The notes under the pieces are model-generated. The model had not been told where the DNA came from. It saw only the letters and a list, made by a program, of their open reading frames with translations, and searched no databases. The position numbers and the translations under genes were made by a program. A stretch of DNA of 48,867 nucleotides from Halolacustris sp051744345. GTDB taxonomy: Bacteria > Actinomycetota > Humimicrobiia > Humimicrobiales > Humimicrobiaceae. The stretch lies in assembly GCA_051744345.1 (NCBI GenBank), contig JBNJCW010000006.1, positions 1 through 48,867 on the forward strand, in the 5' to 3' direction. Shown here piece after piece: positions 25,186 through 33,046 of the stretch; within the stretch, counting starts at the first letter, position 1, and each line of letters opens with the position of its first letter.

Positions 25186-25419
25186 ATGCAAGACAAAGAA
25201 TTTGAGTACCTGAACAAGTTAAAAAAGATATCCTCTTACTGGATCAAACATAACTGTGAGCATGTGGCCGAACATCAGGAATGGATGAAAGATGCTCAAA
25301 AGCTGGGATTTAGAGGGATAGCTGATAAGCTGGCTTCAGTGGTATGCCTTCTGGAGGAAGCAGACAAGCAGTTTGGTTTGATAAATGAGGAAATTGAAGC
25401 TGTTCTGAAGCAGAAATAG
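25186..25419 (+). CDS. Small helical His-rich protein beside cooT
   Basis: 77 residues, all helical in appearance. A W-I-K-H-N-C-E-H-x3-H motif (about 19-30) offers several potential metal ligands, followed by two amphipathic helices. Small proteins of this shape occur next to nickel and CODH genes, so a part in nickel handling with CooT is an inference. Family assignment (DUF8180-like) is tentative. ATG at 25186 is only 3 bases after the cooT stop. Confidence 0.6.
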   Translation: MQDKEFEYLNKLKKISSYWIKHNCEHVAEHQEWMKDAQKLGFRGIADKLASVVCLLEEADKQFGLINEEIEAVLKQK

Positions 25420-25446
25420 ATTAATTAAGCGGAGCAGATAACAATT

Positions 25447-25764
25447 ATGGAAGAGAGAAAAAGATTAGTTGTCCTCAGGGGATTATGCACCGGTTGTAAA
25501 TTGTGTGAAAAAAATTGCCCTACGGGGGCAATAAGGGTAAATGGAGGCAAGGCCAGGATTAATTATATTCTATGCAATGATTGCAACCGCTGTGTGATTG
25601 TATGCCCCAGTGCAGCAATCAAGCAGGAAACGGTACCAGTGAAAAAACCAGCCATTTCAGACCGGAGAAAGCTTGGCCAGTTAGGCCATCAGTTAAATGA
25701 TTTAAGGGTCAAGCTGAAAAGGTTTGAAAGAGATTTGGATAAAATTGATAGTAGAAGGGGATGA
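25447..25764 (+). CDS. 2[4Fe-4S] ferredoxin with C-terminal coiled coil
   Basis: 105 residues. Two CxxCxxCxxxCP motifs (C14, C17, C20, C24 and C43, C46, C49, C53) bind two [4Fe-4S] clusters; residues 70-105 form a charged helix likely to dimerise or dock on a partner. Electron carrier of unknown partner. ATG at 25447, 27 bases after the previous gene. A second, broken ferredoxin gene follows. Confidence 0.8.
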   Translation: MEERKRLVVLRGLCTGCKLCEKNCPTGAIRVNGGKARINYILCNDCNRCVIVCPSAAIKQETVPVKKPAISDRRKLGQLGHQLNDLRVKLKRFERDLDKIDSRRG

Positions 25765-25834
25765 TTTAAGCTGCAATATTTCTTCTGCAAAACAAGAGAA
25801 GATTAATAGCGGCTGCCATAAGGGAGGTTTTAAA

Positions 25835-26188
25835 ATGCCATGGGTAGATAAGGATAATTGTACCGGTTGCGGGACCTGCATAGAAGGATGCCCGATAGAA
25901 GCAATATCTATGATTGACCAAACAGCTGAAATAGATATGGGCAGGTGTATGCGGAAATTGCCACCAGGTCTGTCCCCAGGATGCAGTCAGTCATGATAGT
26001 GAAAAAATACCGGAAAGGGTAGAAGAAAATATAACAAAGACCAAAGAATTCATGGCTTTTTGCGAAAAATACCTTAAAAGGCAAGAAGAAAGCCAAAAAT
26101 GCCTTAAAAGAATGATAAAACATTCAATAGTGAGAAAATGATTACTGAAAAAACGCTAGACAGCCTGGAGCGTTTGAAAAAGGATTAA
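25835..26188 (+). pseudogene. Frameshifted ferredoxin gene
   Basis: ATG at 25835 follows AAGGGAGG and opens a [4Fe-4S] protein with C9, C12, C15, C19 and C38, then the frame breaks at about 25949 and stops at 25994. The next frame, from 25950, continues the second cluster motif (CGNCHQVCPQDAV) and a charged helical region to a stop at 26139-26141. A third frame, from 26138, gives the likely C-terminal helix (EKTLDSLERLKKD) to the stop at 26186-26188. So two indels split one gene of about 118 residues. Either real decay or two assembly errors. Confidence 0.75.
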
Positions 26189-26656
26189 AATAATTCAGTA
26201 TATATATGTCTGAATGCACTTGATTAGATTTGGTAAATAAAAAATCAGCAAACCTCATTTCTTATTTTAATTAACTAAAAAATCTCAAAAGATAGAAAAA
26301 TATACATTTAGTAATTAAAAGAAGGCATGAAATAATCAATAATAATAATGATCCTCTTTGCAGAGAGGGTTATGCGCATTAAAAAATCCCAGGAAGGTTT
26401 AGATAAGGGTTTGAAGAAGTTTTAGGAATACCGGTCCCGAAAGGATTTCCAAAAATTTCCATGCTTAAAGAAGATTGAATTAATGATAAAGGAAATAAGA
26501 CCTTGATAACCATGATAGATTTAAACCATTATAGCTGGATAAGATATACCATCAGAAAAATTTAACCCTTATAATTTCCTGCAAGCAGGCTTTTATTCTA
26601 TAGCATTCATTTTTACATGGTGTAAAAATAAAATTTAATAAATAAAGGAAATAAAT
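26189..26656. other. AT-rich gap with possible gene remnants
   Basis: About 470 bases with no intact gene. Short coding-like scraps in changing frames occur around 26390-26480 (for example a G-I-P-V-P-K-G stretch near 26431), suggesting a decayed gene, consistent with the broken ferredoxin just upstream. Not identified. The promoter of the next gene begins at 26657. Confidence 0.45.
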
Positions 26657-26705
26657 TTGACAGGGGAGTTTTTTGCTATATAATAAAGATGATAATCATT
26701 ATCAT
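26657..26705 (+). promoter_or_regulatory. Consensus promoter with Fur-box palindrome
   Basis: TTGACA (26657-26662), 16-base spacer, TATAAT (26679-26684), both perfect. A perfect 8-1-8 palindrome ATGATAAT-C-ATTATCAT (26689-26705) containing GATAATCATTATC, the core of the classic Fur box, overlaps the expected transcription start. The next gene begins 17 bases later and itself carries a Fur-type DNA-binding domain, so autoregulation is likely. Confidence 0.8.
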
Positions 26706-26721
26706 TTTCATTTAAAGGAAT

Positions 26722-27609
26722 ATGGAAAATAAAGAAACGCTGGTTTTCCTTAAAGAAAAGCTTAAGCAGAACCAGATCAAGCTTACCTCCACCCGGATGG
26801 CCATTCTGGATGTATTTACCAAAAATAACCGGCAGATGGATGCCGAACAAATCTATATGCTGGCCCACAGGAAAGATTCTACCATAGGCCTGGCTACCGT
26901 GTACAGGAACCTGAAGCTTTTGACCGGGCTGGGGCTTGTGGCCAAATCCAGCGGGGACGGCGGCAAATCTGTTTACTTTCTGGCAGGAAAGCTTGGTAGC
27001 AGGAAGGGAGAAAAAGCAAAGCAGCCTGCGGCCAGGCCAAAAAGCCAAAGGGCAGAAGGCAAGGATATATACAGGATTGAGAACCAGCTTAATGAAGCAT
27101 TGAAGGATTTAAATAAATTAAAACTGGAAAAGGAGATAGCATTGGAAGACGTAATAAAGGATTTTGGCAGACTGGACAGGATACTGCAGGCTTATGAACT
27201 TGAACAAAACAACCTTATACAGATACTGCTGGACATACAGGAAGAGTACAGGTGGCTTCCCAAGCATGCCCTGCTTTATGTCAGCAGCAAGCTGGATATA
27301 CCCCTTACAAGGGTTTACGGGATTGCCTCTTTCTACAAGTTCTTAAACCTTGAGCCCCAGGGAAGGCATTCCATACTGGTATGCACGGGCACTGCCTGCC
27401 ATGTCAGGGGATCCATGAACCTGCTGCAGAACATTGTTGATGTTCTGGGGGTAAAACCTGGCGATACCACCCAGGATTTGAAGTTTACCCTGGATACGGT
27501 TAACTGTCTGGGCTGCTGTGCATTGGGGCCGGTTGTAATGATAGACAATGAATATTACAGCAACCCCTCGGGTAAGGATTTAAAAAAGATTTTAAAAAGT
27601 TTAGATTAA
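26722..27609 (+). CDS. Fusion of Fur-type DNA-binding domain and NuoE-type [2Fe-2S] subunit
   Basis: 295 residues in one uninterrupted frame. Residues 5-87 are a Fur/PerR winged helix (LTSTRMAILD, IGLATVYRNLKLL), but the Fur metal-binding dimerisation domain is absent. A basic linker (90-115) and a coiled-coil helix (116-148) lead to a full NuoE/HndA-type thioredoxin-like domain (150-295) with ligands C221, C226, C262 and C266. NuoE subunits carry the [2Fe-2S] cluster next to the NADH/FMN subunit, which is encoded next. It could be both an enzyme subunit and a redox-sensing repressor of its own operon. ATG at 26722, with AAAGGA just upstream. A Fur box overlaps the promoter. The fusion is unusual; I know of no characterised example. 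Confidence 0.88.
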   Translation: MENKETLVFLKEKLKQNQIKLTSTRMAILDVFTKNNRQMDAEQIYMLAHRKDSTIGLATVYRNLKLLTGLGLVAKSSGDGGKSVYFLAGKLGSRKGEKAKQPAARPKSQRAEGKDIYRIENQLNEALKDLNKLKLEKEIALEDVIKDFGRLDRILQAYELEQNNLIQILLDIQEEYRWLPKHALLYVSSKLDIPLTRVYGIASFYKFLNLEPQGRHSILVCTGTACHVRGSMNLLQNIVDVLGVKPGDTTQDLKFTLDTVNCLGCCALGPVVMIDNEYYSNPSGKDLKKILKSLD

Positions 27610-27627
27610 TTTAAGGAAGTGATAATT

Positions 27628-29532
27628 ATGAGCTCCCAAACAAAAATACGGTCACTGGACGACCTGAAGGCTCTGGGTGAAAAACTCAAGGGCAAAACGG
27701 ATGGCAGTATAACCATATCTGTATGTTCTGATACCAGCTGCAAAGCTTATAAATCAGGCCAGCTTTATAACTCATTGCAGGAAGAAATAGGTAAAAAGAA
27801 AGACAAGAATATTGTTTTAAAGAGCACCGGCTGCCACGGTTTCTGCGAGAGGGGCCCTGTGGTTATGGTTTTTCCCCAGGGTTTTTGCTACCTGAATGTA
27901 TGTGCTGAAGATGCTCCGGATATAGTAGCCGGTGCGCTGGAGGGACAGCCGGTAGAGAGGCTGCTTTACCAGAAAGAAGATGGCAGCCTGGCCCGCACAA
28001 AGGAAGAAATTCCTTTTTACAGCTACCAGCAGATGGTAGTGCTGGGAAACAACCCTAAAATTGACCCCAAAAGCATCGAAGACTATTTAATGCTTGGCGG
28101 CTACCAGGCTTTGGGAAAGGTGCTTGCCGAAGCTAGCCCCCAGAAGGTTATAGACCAGGTTAAGGAATCAGGATTGAGGGGCAGGGGCGGAGGAGGCTTT
28201 CCTACCGGCCTTAAATGGGAATTTACCAGTAAGGCTGAAGGAAGCCCCAAATATGTTATCGTCAATGCTGATGAAGGCGATCCCGGGGCGTTTATGGACA
28301 GGAGCATCCTTGACGGAAATCCCCACAGCGTTATAGAAGGCCTGGCAATAGGGGCTTATGCTATCGGGGCAAACCAGGGATTTATATACATCCGGCAGGA
28401 GTATCCCATGGCAGTGGAGATTATAAGGGAGGCTATCAGGCAGGCCAGGGAATACGGTTTTATAGGAAAAGATATACTGGGGAGCGGTTTTGATTTTGAT
28501 ATCAAGGTTCACCGGGGGGCAGGAGCATTCGTTTCCGGAGAATCAAGCGCACTTACATCGGCTATTGAAGGGCATGTGGGTGAGCCCAGGCTTAAATACA
28601 TACATACCTCCGAGAGCGGTTTATGGGCAAAGCCTACCAACCTCAATAATGTAGAGACCTGGGCAAATGTTCCCCTCATCATAAGCAAAGGGCCGCAGTG
28701 GTTTAAAAACATGGGCACCGAAGGAAGCAGCGGGACCAAGATATTCTCCCTGGTTGGAAAGGTTAACAATACCGGCCTGGTGGAGGTTCCCATGGGCATA
28801 ACCCTGAGGGATATAATTTTTAAAGTAGGCGGGGGAATTAAGGACGGCAAACAGTTTAAGGCGGTACAGACCGGCGGCCCCTCGGGAGGGGTTTTACCCG
28901 CCCAGTTGCTGGACCTGCCGGTTGATTTTGATGAGCTGGATAAAGCAGGCTCCATGATGGGTTCGGGGGGCATGATAGTAATGGATGAAACCTCCTGTAT
29001 GGTTAATGTTGCCCATTATTTTATCAAATTCCTTTCTGATGAATCCTGCGGCAAATGCGTTCCCTGCAGGGAAGGCCTGCGCCAGATACTGTATATATAT
29101 GACAGGATTATGGAGGGAAAAGGTACAGAAGAAGACTTAAAGCTTCTGGCGGATACAGCCATGCTGATGGAGGATGCCTCCTTATGCGCACTGGGAAGCA
29201 CTGCTCCCAATATCATACTCTCTACCCTTAAATACTTCAGGCAAGAGTACGAGGCGCATATATATTACGGAATGTGCCCGGCACTGGTATGCAAGCCGCT
29301 TATCAAGTACACCATAGATGAACAGAAGTGTACCGGCTGTACGGTATGTGTGGAAAGCTGTCCGGTGGATGCCATAAAGGGAGAACCCAAGAGCCCCCAT
29401 TACATTGAACAGCAACTGTGTATAAAATGCGGTACCTGTGAGCAGGTTTGCCCGGAGAGGTTTGCAGCCATATCCAGGAGTACCGGTATTGAAGAAACCA
29501 AAAAGGTTGAAGTTAAAAATAAACAAAGCTGA
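27628..29532 (+). CDS. NuoF/HndC-like NADH-binding diaphorase subunit
   Basis: 634 residues, cytoplasmic. Order: N-terminal thioredoxin-like [2Fe-2S] domain (C33, C38, C69, C73), FMN/NADH site with GLRGRGGGGFP (about 178) and VNADEGDPGAF, SLBB domain, SCGKCVPCREG [4Fe-4S] site (about 472), and a C-terminal 2[4Fe-4S] ferredoxin domain (about 567-620). This build is that of the electron-bifurcating HydB/HndC family. ATG at 27628 with AAGGAAGTGAT upstream is preferred over GTG at 27619, which lies on the ribosome-binding site. It follows the Fur-NuoE fusion and pairs with it. Confidence 0.92.
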   Translation: MSSQTKIRSLDDLKALGEKLKGKTDGSITISVCSDTSCKAYKSGQLYNSLQEEIGKKKDKNIVLKSTGCHGFCERGPVVMVFPQGFCYLNVCAEDAPDIVAGALEGQPVERLLYQKEDGSLARTKEEIPFYSYQQMVVLGNNPKIDPKSIEDYLMLGGYQALGKVLAEASPQKVIDQVKESGLRGRGGGGFPTGLKWEFTSKAEGSPKYVIVNADEGDPGAFMDRSILDGNPHSVIEGLAIGAYAIGANQGFIYIRQEYPMAVEIIREAIRQAREYGFIGKDILGSGFDFDIKVHRGAGAFVSGESSALTSAIEGHVGEPRLKYIHTSESGLWAKPTNLNNVETWANVPLIISKGPQWFKNMGTEGSSGTKIFSLVGKVNNTGLVEVPMGITLRDIIFKVGGGIKDGKQFKAVQTGGPSGGVLPAQLLDLPVDFDELDKAGSMMGSGGMIVMDETSCMVNVAHYFIKFLSDESCGKCVPCREGLRQILYIYDRIMEGKGTEEDLKLLADTAMLMEDASLCALGSTAPNIILSTLKYFRQEYEAHIYYGMCPALVCKPLIKYTIDEQKCTGCTVCVESCPVDAIKGEPKSPHYIEQQLCIKCGTCEQVCPERFAAISRSTGIEETKKVEVKNKQS

Positions 29533-29540
29533 GGTGTAAA

Positions 29541-30143
29541 ATGAGTGATAATGGAAAGATAAAGCTGGTTATAAATGGTGAAAAGGTTACTGCCGAGAAG
29601 GGGGAAACCCTGCTGGAAGTGGCCAGGAGGATGGGCATAGATATACCCACCATATGCCACCACGATGCCCTCAAAGAGCACGGTTCATGCAGGCTGTGCA
29701 TGGTAGAGATAAAAAGGAAAGGCAAATCAAAAGTAGTTGCATCCTGCGCCTATCCTGCCGAAGAAGGCATTAATGTGTATACGGAAAGCTCCAGGGTGGA
29801 AAGTATAAGGAAACAGCTGGTAGAGCTGTACATGGCCATGTTTCCTTTCATACCGGAGATAAAGGAATTGTCTAAAAAATACGGATTAAAGGACACAAGG
29901 TATGTAAAGCAGAACAACTATTGTATCCTCTGCGGCCTGTGTGTGAGGTACTGTGATGAGGTAAAGAAAGACAATGCTATAGGGTTTGCCGGCCGGGGAA
30001 TAGATAAGAAGGTAGCCTTTATGCCCGAGTCAGCGTATTTTAAGCATTGCGAAGACTGCATGAAGTGTGTGGACCTTTGTCCTACCGGAGTGTTCCCATC
30101 CAATTACGGGATGGAGCGCATACCCCAGATAAGCGAGGACTAA
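29541..30143 (+). CDS. HoxU/NuoG-like iron-sulfur subunit
   Basis: 200 residues: a plant-type [2Fe-2S] domain (C39, C50, C53, C69), a linker, then two [4Fe-4S] sites (C128, C131, C134, C138 and C170, C173, C176, C180). The His-Cys3 cluster usually found between them in NuoG/HoxU is missing: residues 90-125 hold no His or Cys. It would wire the NuoEF pair to a partner enzyme such as a formate dehydrogenase or hydrogenase not encoded next to it. ATG at 29541, 8 bases after the previous stop, preceded by GAGGTG. A terminator-like inverted repeat follows. Confidence 0.85.
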   Translation: MSDNGKIKLVINGEKVTAEKGETLLEVARRMGIDIPTICHHDALKEHGSCRLCMVEIKRKGKSKVVASCAYPAEEGINVYTESSRVESIRKQLVELYMAMFPFIPEIKELSKKYGLKDTRYVKQNNYCILCGLCVRYCDEVKKDNAIGFAGRGIDKKVAFMPESAYFKHCEDCMKCVDLCPTGVFPSNYGMERIPQISED

Positions 30144-30148
30144 AGCAT

Positions 30149-30213
30149 AGCGGGGAAAGCTTAAAAAAATTAGGATTGCTGCCCTGTGGCTGTCATTGTT
30201 TCCCCGCTTTTTT
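30149..30213 (+). terminator. Long-loop terminator after the diaphorase operon
   Basis: Perfect 10-base inverted repeat AGCGGGGAAA (30149-30158) / TTTCCCCGCT (30199-30208) followed by a run of six T (30208-30213). The 40-base loop is unusually long. A small hairpin AAGGAT/ATCCTT follows further on. Confidence 0.55.
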
Positions 30214-30356
30214 ACATAAGCTGCCATCAAGGATTATCATCCTTTCCTGCCAGCGGGCAGGCCAATATGCAGCGGCTCTGTAACCACAGGCTGCCTGCCG
30301 CCTGCCCGGTAGTATACGGAGCCCCATTCCGTGGGCGAAAAATAATAAAAAAAAAC

Positions 30357-30406
30357 TTGACCCGGAGAAGCCTTTGTAATATTATAATAGTAACAATTAT
30401 TACTAT
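30357..30406 (+). promoter_or_regulatory. fur-family promoter and operator-like dyad
   Basis: TTGACC (30357-30362), 17-base spacer, TATTAT (30380-30385); TATAAT at 30383-30388 is an alternative -10. A dyad ATAGTAACAA / TTATTACTAT (30387-30406, 9 of 10 pairs) covers the start site. The 15-mer TAGTAACAATTATTA inside it (30388-30402) recurs exactly at 33902-33916 before acsD. Confidence 0.55.
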
Positions 30407-30427
30407 CATTTATTAAAAAAGTTACAA

Positions 30428-30883
30428 ATGGCAAGAGCTGTAAATTTCTTTGAGGAAAACTTAAGGGAAAAGGGGTACCGCTACAGCAGGCCCAGGGAGC
30501 TTATCCTGAAGGTTCTGAACAAAAATCAGAAGCTTCTGTCTGCCGATGATATCTATATGCTGCTAAAAGAAGAAGAGCCTTCCATCGGTATTGCTACCGT
30601 TTACCGGACCCTGGAATTGCTTTCCAGGCTTGACCTTATCTGCAGGATAAACATGGGGACTGAAAAAACCATGTACATGCTTTCCCCCAATTGCAGGGAG
30701 AAGCTTTCCAGTTTTCTGGTATGTGAGAACTGCGGAAAGGTGGTATTGGACAACCCATGCCTGAAGAACGCGATTAAGGTAAGGCTCAAGGAGGATGCTC
30801 AGGAGAATGTCTACAGAAACTGTAAGCTGAAGATAAACAACTTTCAGGTGTTCTTCTCCGGTCTTTGTGATGAATGCTCCTGA
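30428..30883 (+). CDS. Fur-family regulator without histidines
   Basis: 151 residues: Fur winged helix (about 5-85, IGIATVYRTLELL) and a Fur dimerisation domain with two zinc-type CxxC pairs (C99/C102 and C147/C150). The protein has no histidine at all, while Fur, Zur and PerR use several as regulatory metal ligands; it has eight cysteines (72, 89, 99, 102, 111, 132, 147, 150). Sensing may therefore depend on Cys-zinc or redox state. ATG at 30428. The promoter carries an operator-like dyad shared in part with the acs promoter, suggesting autoregulation and control of the Wood-Ljungdahl genes. Confidence 0.9.
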   Translation: MARAVNFFEENLREKGYRYSRPRELILKVLNKNQKLLSADDIYMLLKEEEPSIGIATVYRTLELLSRLDLICRINMGTEKTMYMLSPNCREKLSSFLVCENCGKVVLDNPCLKNAIKVRLKEDAQENVYRNCKLKINNFQVFFSGLCDECS

Positions 30884-30944
30884 CCCCTGCAGGGCAGATT
30901 AGGGCGCAGGCGTTATTTTGGTTTATGCGGGTATGTTGCTGTTT

Positions 30945-30984
30945 GCCCGGCCTTAAAAACCGGGCTTTGGCCATTTGTTTTTTT
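30945..30984 (+). terminator. Possible terminator after the fur-family gene
   Basis: Inverted repeat GCCCGG (30945-30950) / CCGGGC (30960-30965) with a 9-base A-rich loop, followed after 12 bases by seven T (30978-30984). The stem is short and the T-run is distant. Confidence 0.35.
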
Positions 30985-31022
30985 AGTTAAAAGCTTGACT
31001 ATATCCTTGCTTTTTGCTTCTT

Positions 31023-31051
31023 TTGCTTTTTATATATCCTTATAATATAAT
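31023..31051 (+). promoter_or_regulatory. Promoter of the RACo-acsF pair
   Basis: TTGCTT (31023-31028), 17-base spacer, TATAAT (31046-31051), within an AT-rich stretch. It lies 45 bases before the RACo ATG. Confidence 0.45.
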
Positions 31052-31096
31052 TTCAAAAGTGTTGCCGAAGATTATAATTTGATTGCCTTTTTATAT

Positions 31097-33037
31097 ATGA
31101 GCAGCCCAAAGAAATATCATATCAAATTCCTTCCCAGCGGTAAGCAGATCGAGGTATCCAAAAACCATAACCTCAGGCAGGCTATTCTTGACTGCGGCCT
31201 GGAAATAGAGTCTTCATGCGGAGGGGTGGGAACCTGCGGCAGGTGCGTGGTGCAGGTAAAAGAAGGCAAGGTAGACACCAAGGAAACGAAGTTTTTATCC
31301 CCGAAAGAAACCAGCAAAGGGTATGTCCTGTCCTGCCTCACCAGGGTGATAGATGATATAGAGGTATCTATACCCGAGCAGAAAAAGGTGCAAGCCATAA
31401 TAGAGAAGGGCAAGCTGGTGGAAGGCTCGAAGGTTTATGCCGGGGTAAGCAGCCAGGAGTTTGAAGAGGTGAGTCTGGAGCCATGGTTCAAGAAATTTGA
31501 AATAGAAGTACAGAAGCCTTCATTGAGCTACGGCACCAGCGACCTTTACCGTTTCAAGAAGGCAGTCAAGGATAAGCTTAAATTAAAAGATATCGTTGTG
31601 CCTATAGATATAATAAAGAAACTGCCTACTGAGCTCAGGGACAATGAATGGAAGGTAACCGCTACCCTTGAGGCTAAAAAGGATGAGATTGTGGATATCT
31701 GTTCCCAGGAAAGGTCCAGCCGGCTTTACGGGCTTGCCCTGGATATAGGGACCACCACCCTGGTCATGTATCTGGTTGACCTGGAGAGCGGAAACATACT
31801 GGGAAGCGAATCAGAATACAATCCCCAGATTAGGTTCGGGGAGGATATCATAAACAGGATAGTGTATGCCAATAAAAAAGGCGGCTTAAAAAAACTTAAA
31901 GAGGTGGTAACCGATTCTGTAAACAACCTGGTGTGGCGGCTTATTTTAAACTGCCAGGTGGAGCCTGAAGATATAGTGGCGCTTGTGGTATCCGGCAATT
32001 CTACCATGATGCATCTTTTCTATGAGGTTTGCCCTAAATATATCAGGGAGGAGCCCTATGTAACCGTGGCCAACCGGTTTTCGGACTGCAGGGCAGAAGA
32101 TATAGGCATAAAACATATAAAAAATGCCTATATATACAGCATGCAGGGAGTGGCCAGCTACCTGGGGGGAGACATAACCTCGGGCATCCTTGCCACCGGA
32201 ATGAACAGGGAAGAAGACCTTGCCCTGTTTATAGACCTGGGCACCAACGGGGAGCTTGTGGTTGGAAACTGCGAATGGATGATGGGCTGCAGCTGTTCCG
32301 CAGGGCCTGCTTTTGAAGGGGGCGGCGTAAAATGCGGGATAAGGGCGGTTGAGGGAGCCATAGAGAAGGTGTACATAGACCAGGACACATACCGGTGCCA
32401 GGTGGGCACCATAGGAGGGGCAAAACCCAGGGGGCTGTGCGGCTCAGGCCTTATAGATATAATCGGGGAGATGTACCTTAAGGGAATTATAGACAGGAAA
32501 GGCAGGTTCCATAAGGATATCGGAAACAGGTACCTCAAGGAAGTAGACGGGGAGTACAGGTACACCATAATAGAGGCCGGTGACAGCGCTACCGGAAAGG
32601 ATATATACATAAGTGAAGTGGATATAGACAACCTTATGAGGGCAAAGGCTGCTATTTATGCAGGCATTAAAACCCTTTTAGAAGAGGTTGATTTGAGTGT
32701 CTATGACCTGGAAAAGGTTTATATAGCCGGGGGGTTGGGCAAGAATTTAAATATAGGCAATGCGGTGGTAATCGGGATGCTTCCGGACATAAACATAAAC
32801 AGGTTCTATTTTATGGGCAATACTTCCATAACCGGGGCATATATAAGCCTCCTTTCGGGCAGCAAATACGAGCAGTCGGTGGCTATTGCAGATGCGGTAA
32901 CCTATATTGAGCTTAGCGTTAACATGAAGTTTATGGACCGATATGTTGCCGGTCTTTTCCTGCCTTATACCGACCTGAAAGATTTCCCTACGGTTGAAGA
33001 ACTCTTATTTTCAATGAATAACAAACCGAAGAGCTAA
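31097..33037 (+). CDS. acsV: RACo, reductive activator of the corrinoid protein
   Basis: ATP-dependent activator that re-reduces the Co(II) form of the corrinoid iron-sulfur protein. 646 residues from ATG at 31097: an N-terminal [2Fe-2S] ferredoxin domain (C41, C47, C50, C80), a linker, and an ASKHA ATPase domain from about 210 with LALDIGTTT, DLGTNGELV, SAGPAFEGG and YIAGGLG blocks. A TTG at 31079 is possible, but neither start has a ribosome-binding site. Followed 9 bases later by acsF. Its substrate AcsCD is encoded just downstream. Confidence 0.92.
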   Translation: MSSPKKYHIKFLPSGKQIEVSKNHNLRQAILDCGLEIESSCGGVGTCGRCVVQVKEGKVDTKETKFLSPKETSKGYVLSCLTRVIDDIEVSIPEQKKVQAIIEKGKLVEGSKVYAGVSSQEFEEVSLEPWFKKFEIEVQKPSLSYGTSDLYRFKKAVKDKLKLKDIVVPIDIIKKLPTELRDNEWKVTATLEAKKDEIVDICSQERSSRLYGLALDIGTTTLVMYLVDLESGNILGSESEYNPQIRFGEDIINRIVYANKKGGLKKLKEVVTDSVNNLVWRLILNCQVEPEDIVALVVSGNSTMMHLFYEVCPKYIREEPYVTVANRFSDCRAEDIGIKHIKNAYIYSMQGVASYLGGDITSGILATGMNREEDLALFIDLGTNGELVVGNCEWMMGCSCSAGPAFEGGGVKCGIRAVEGAIEKVYIDQDTYRCQVGTIGGAKPRGLCGSGLIDIIGEMYLKGIIDRKGRFHKDIGNRYLKEVDGEYRYTIIEAGDSATGKDIYISEVDIDNLMRAKAAIYAGIKTLLEEVDLSVYDLEKVYIAGGLGKNLNIGNAVVIGMLPDININRFYFMGNTSITGAYISLLSGSKYEQSVAIADAVTYIELSVNMKFMDRYVAGLFLPYTDLKDFPTVEELLFSMNNKPKS

Positions 33038-33046
33038 AGGAGAAAT

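Noticed and set aside
30995..31046. TTGACT at 30995 as the -35 of the RACo promoter
   Set aside because: It lies 40 bases from the TATAAT. TTGCTT at 31023 has the proper 17-base spacing.
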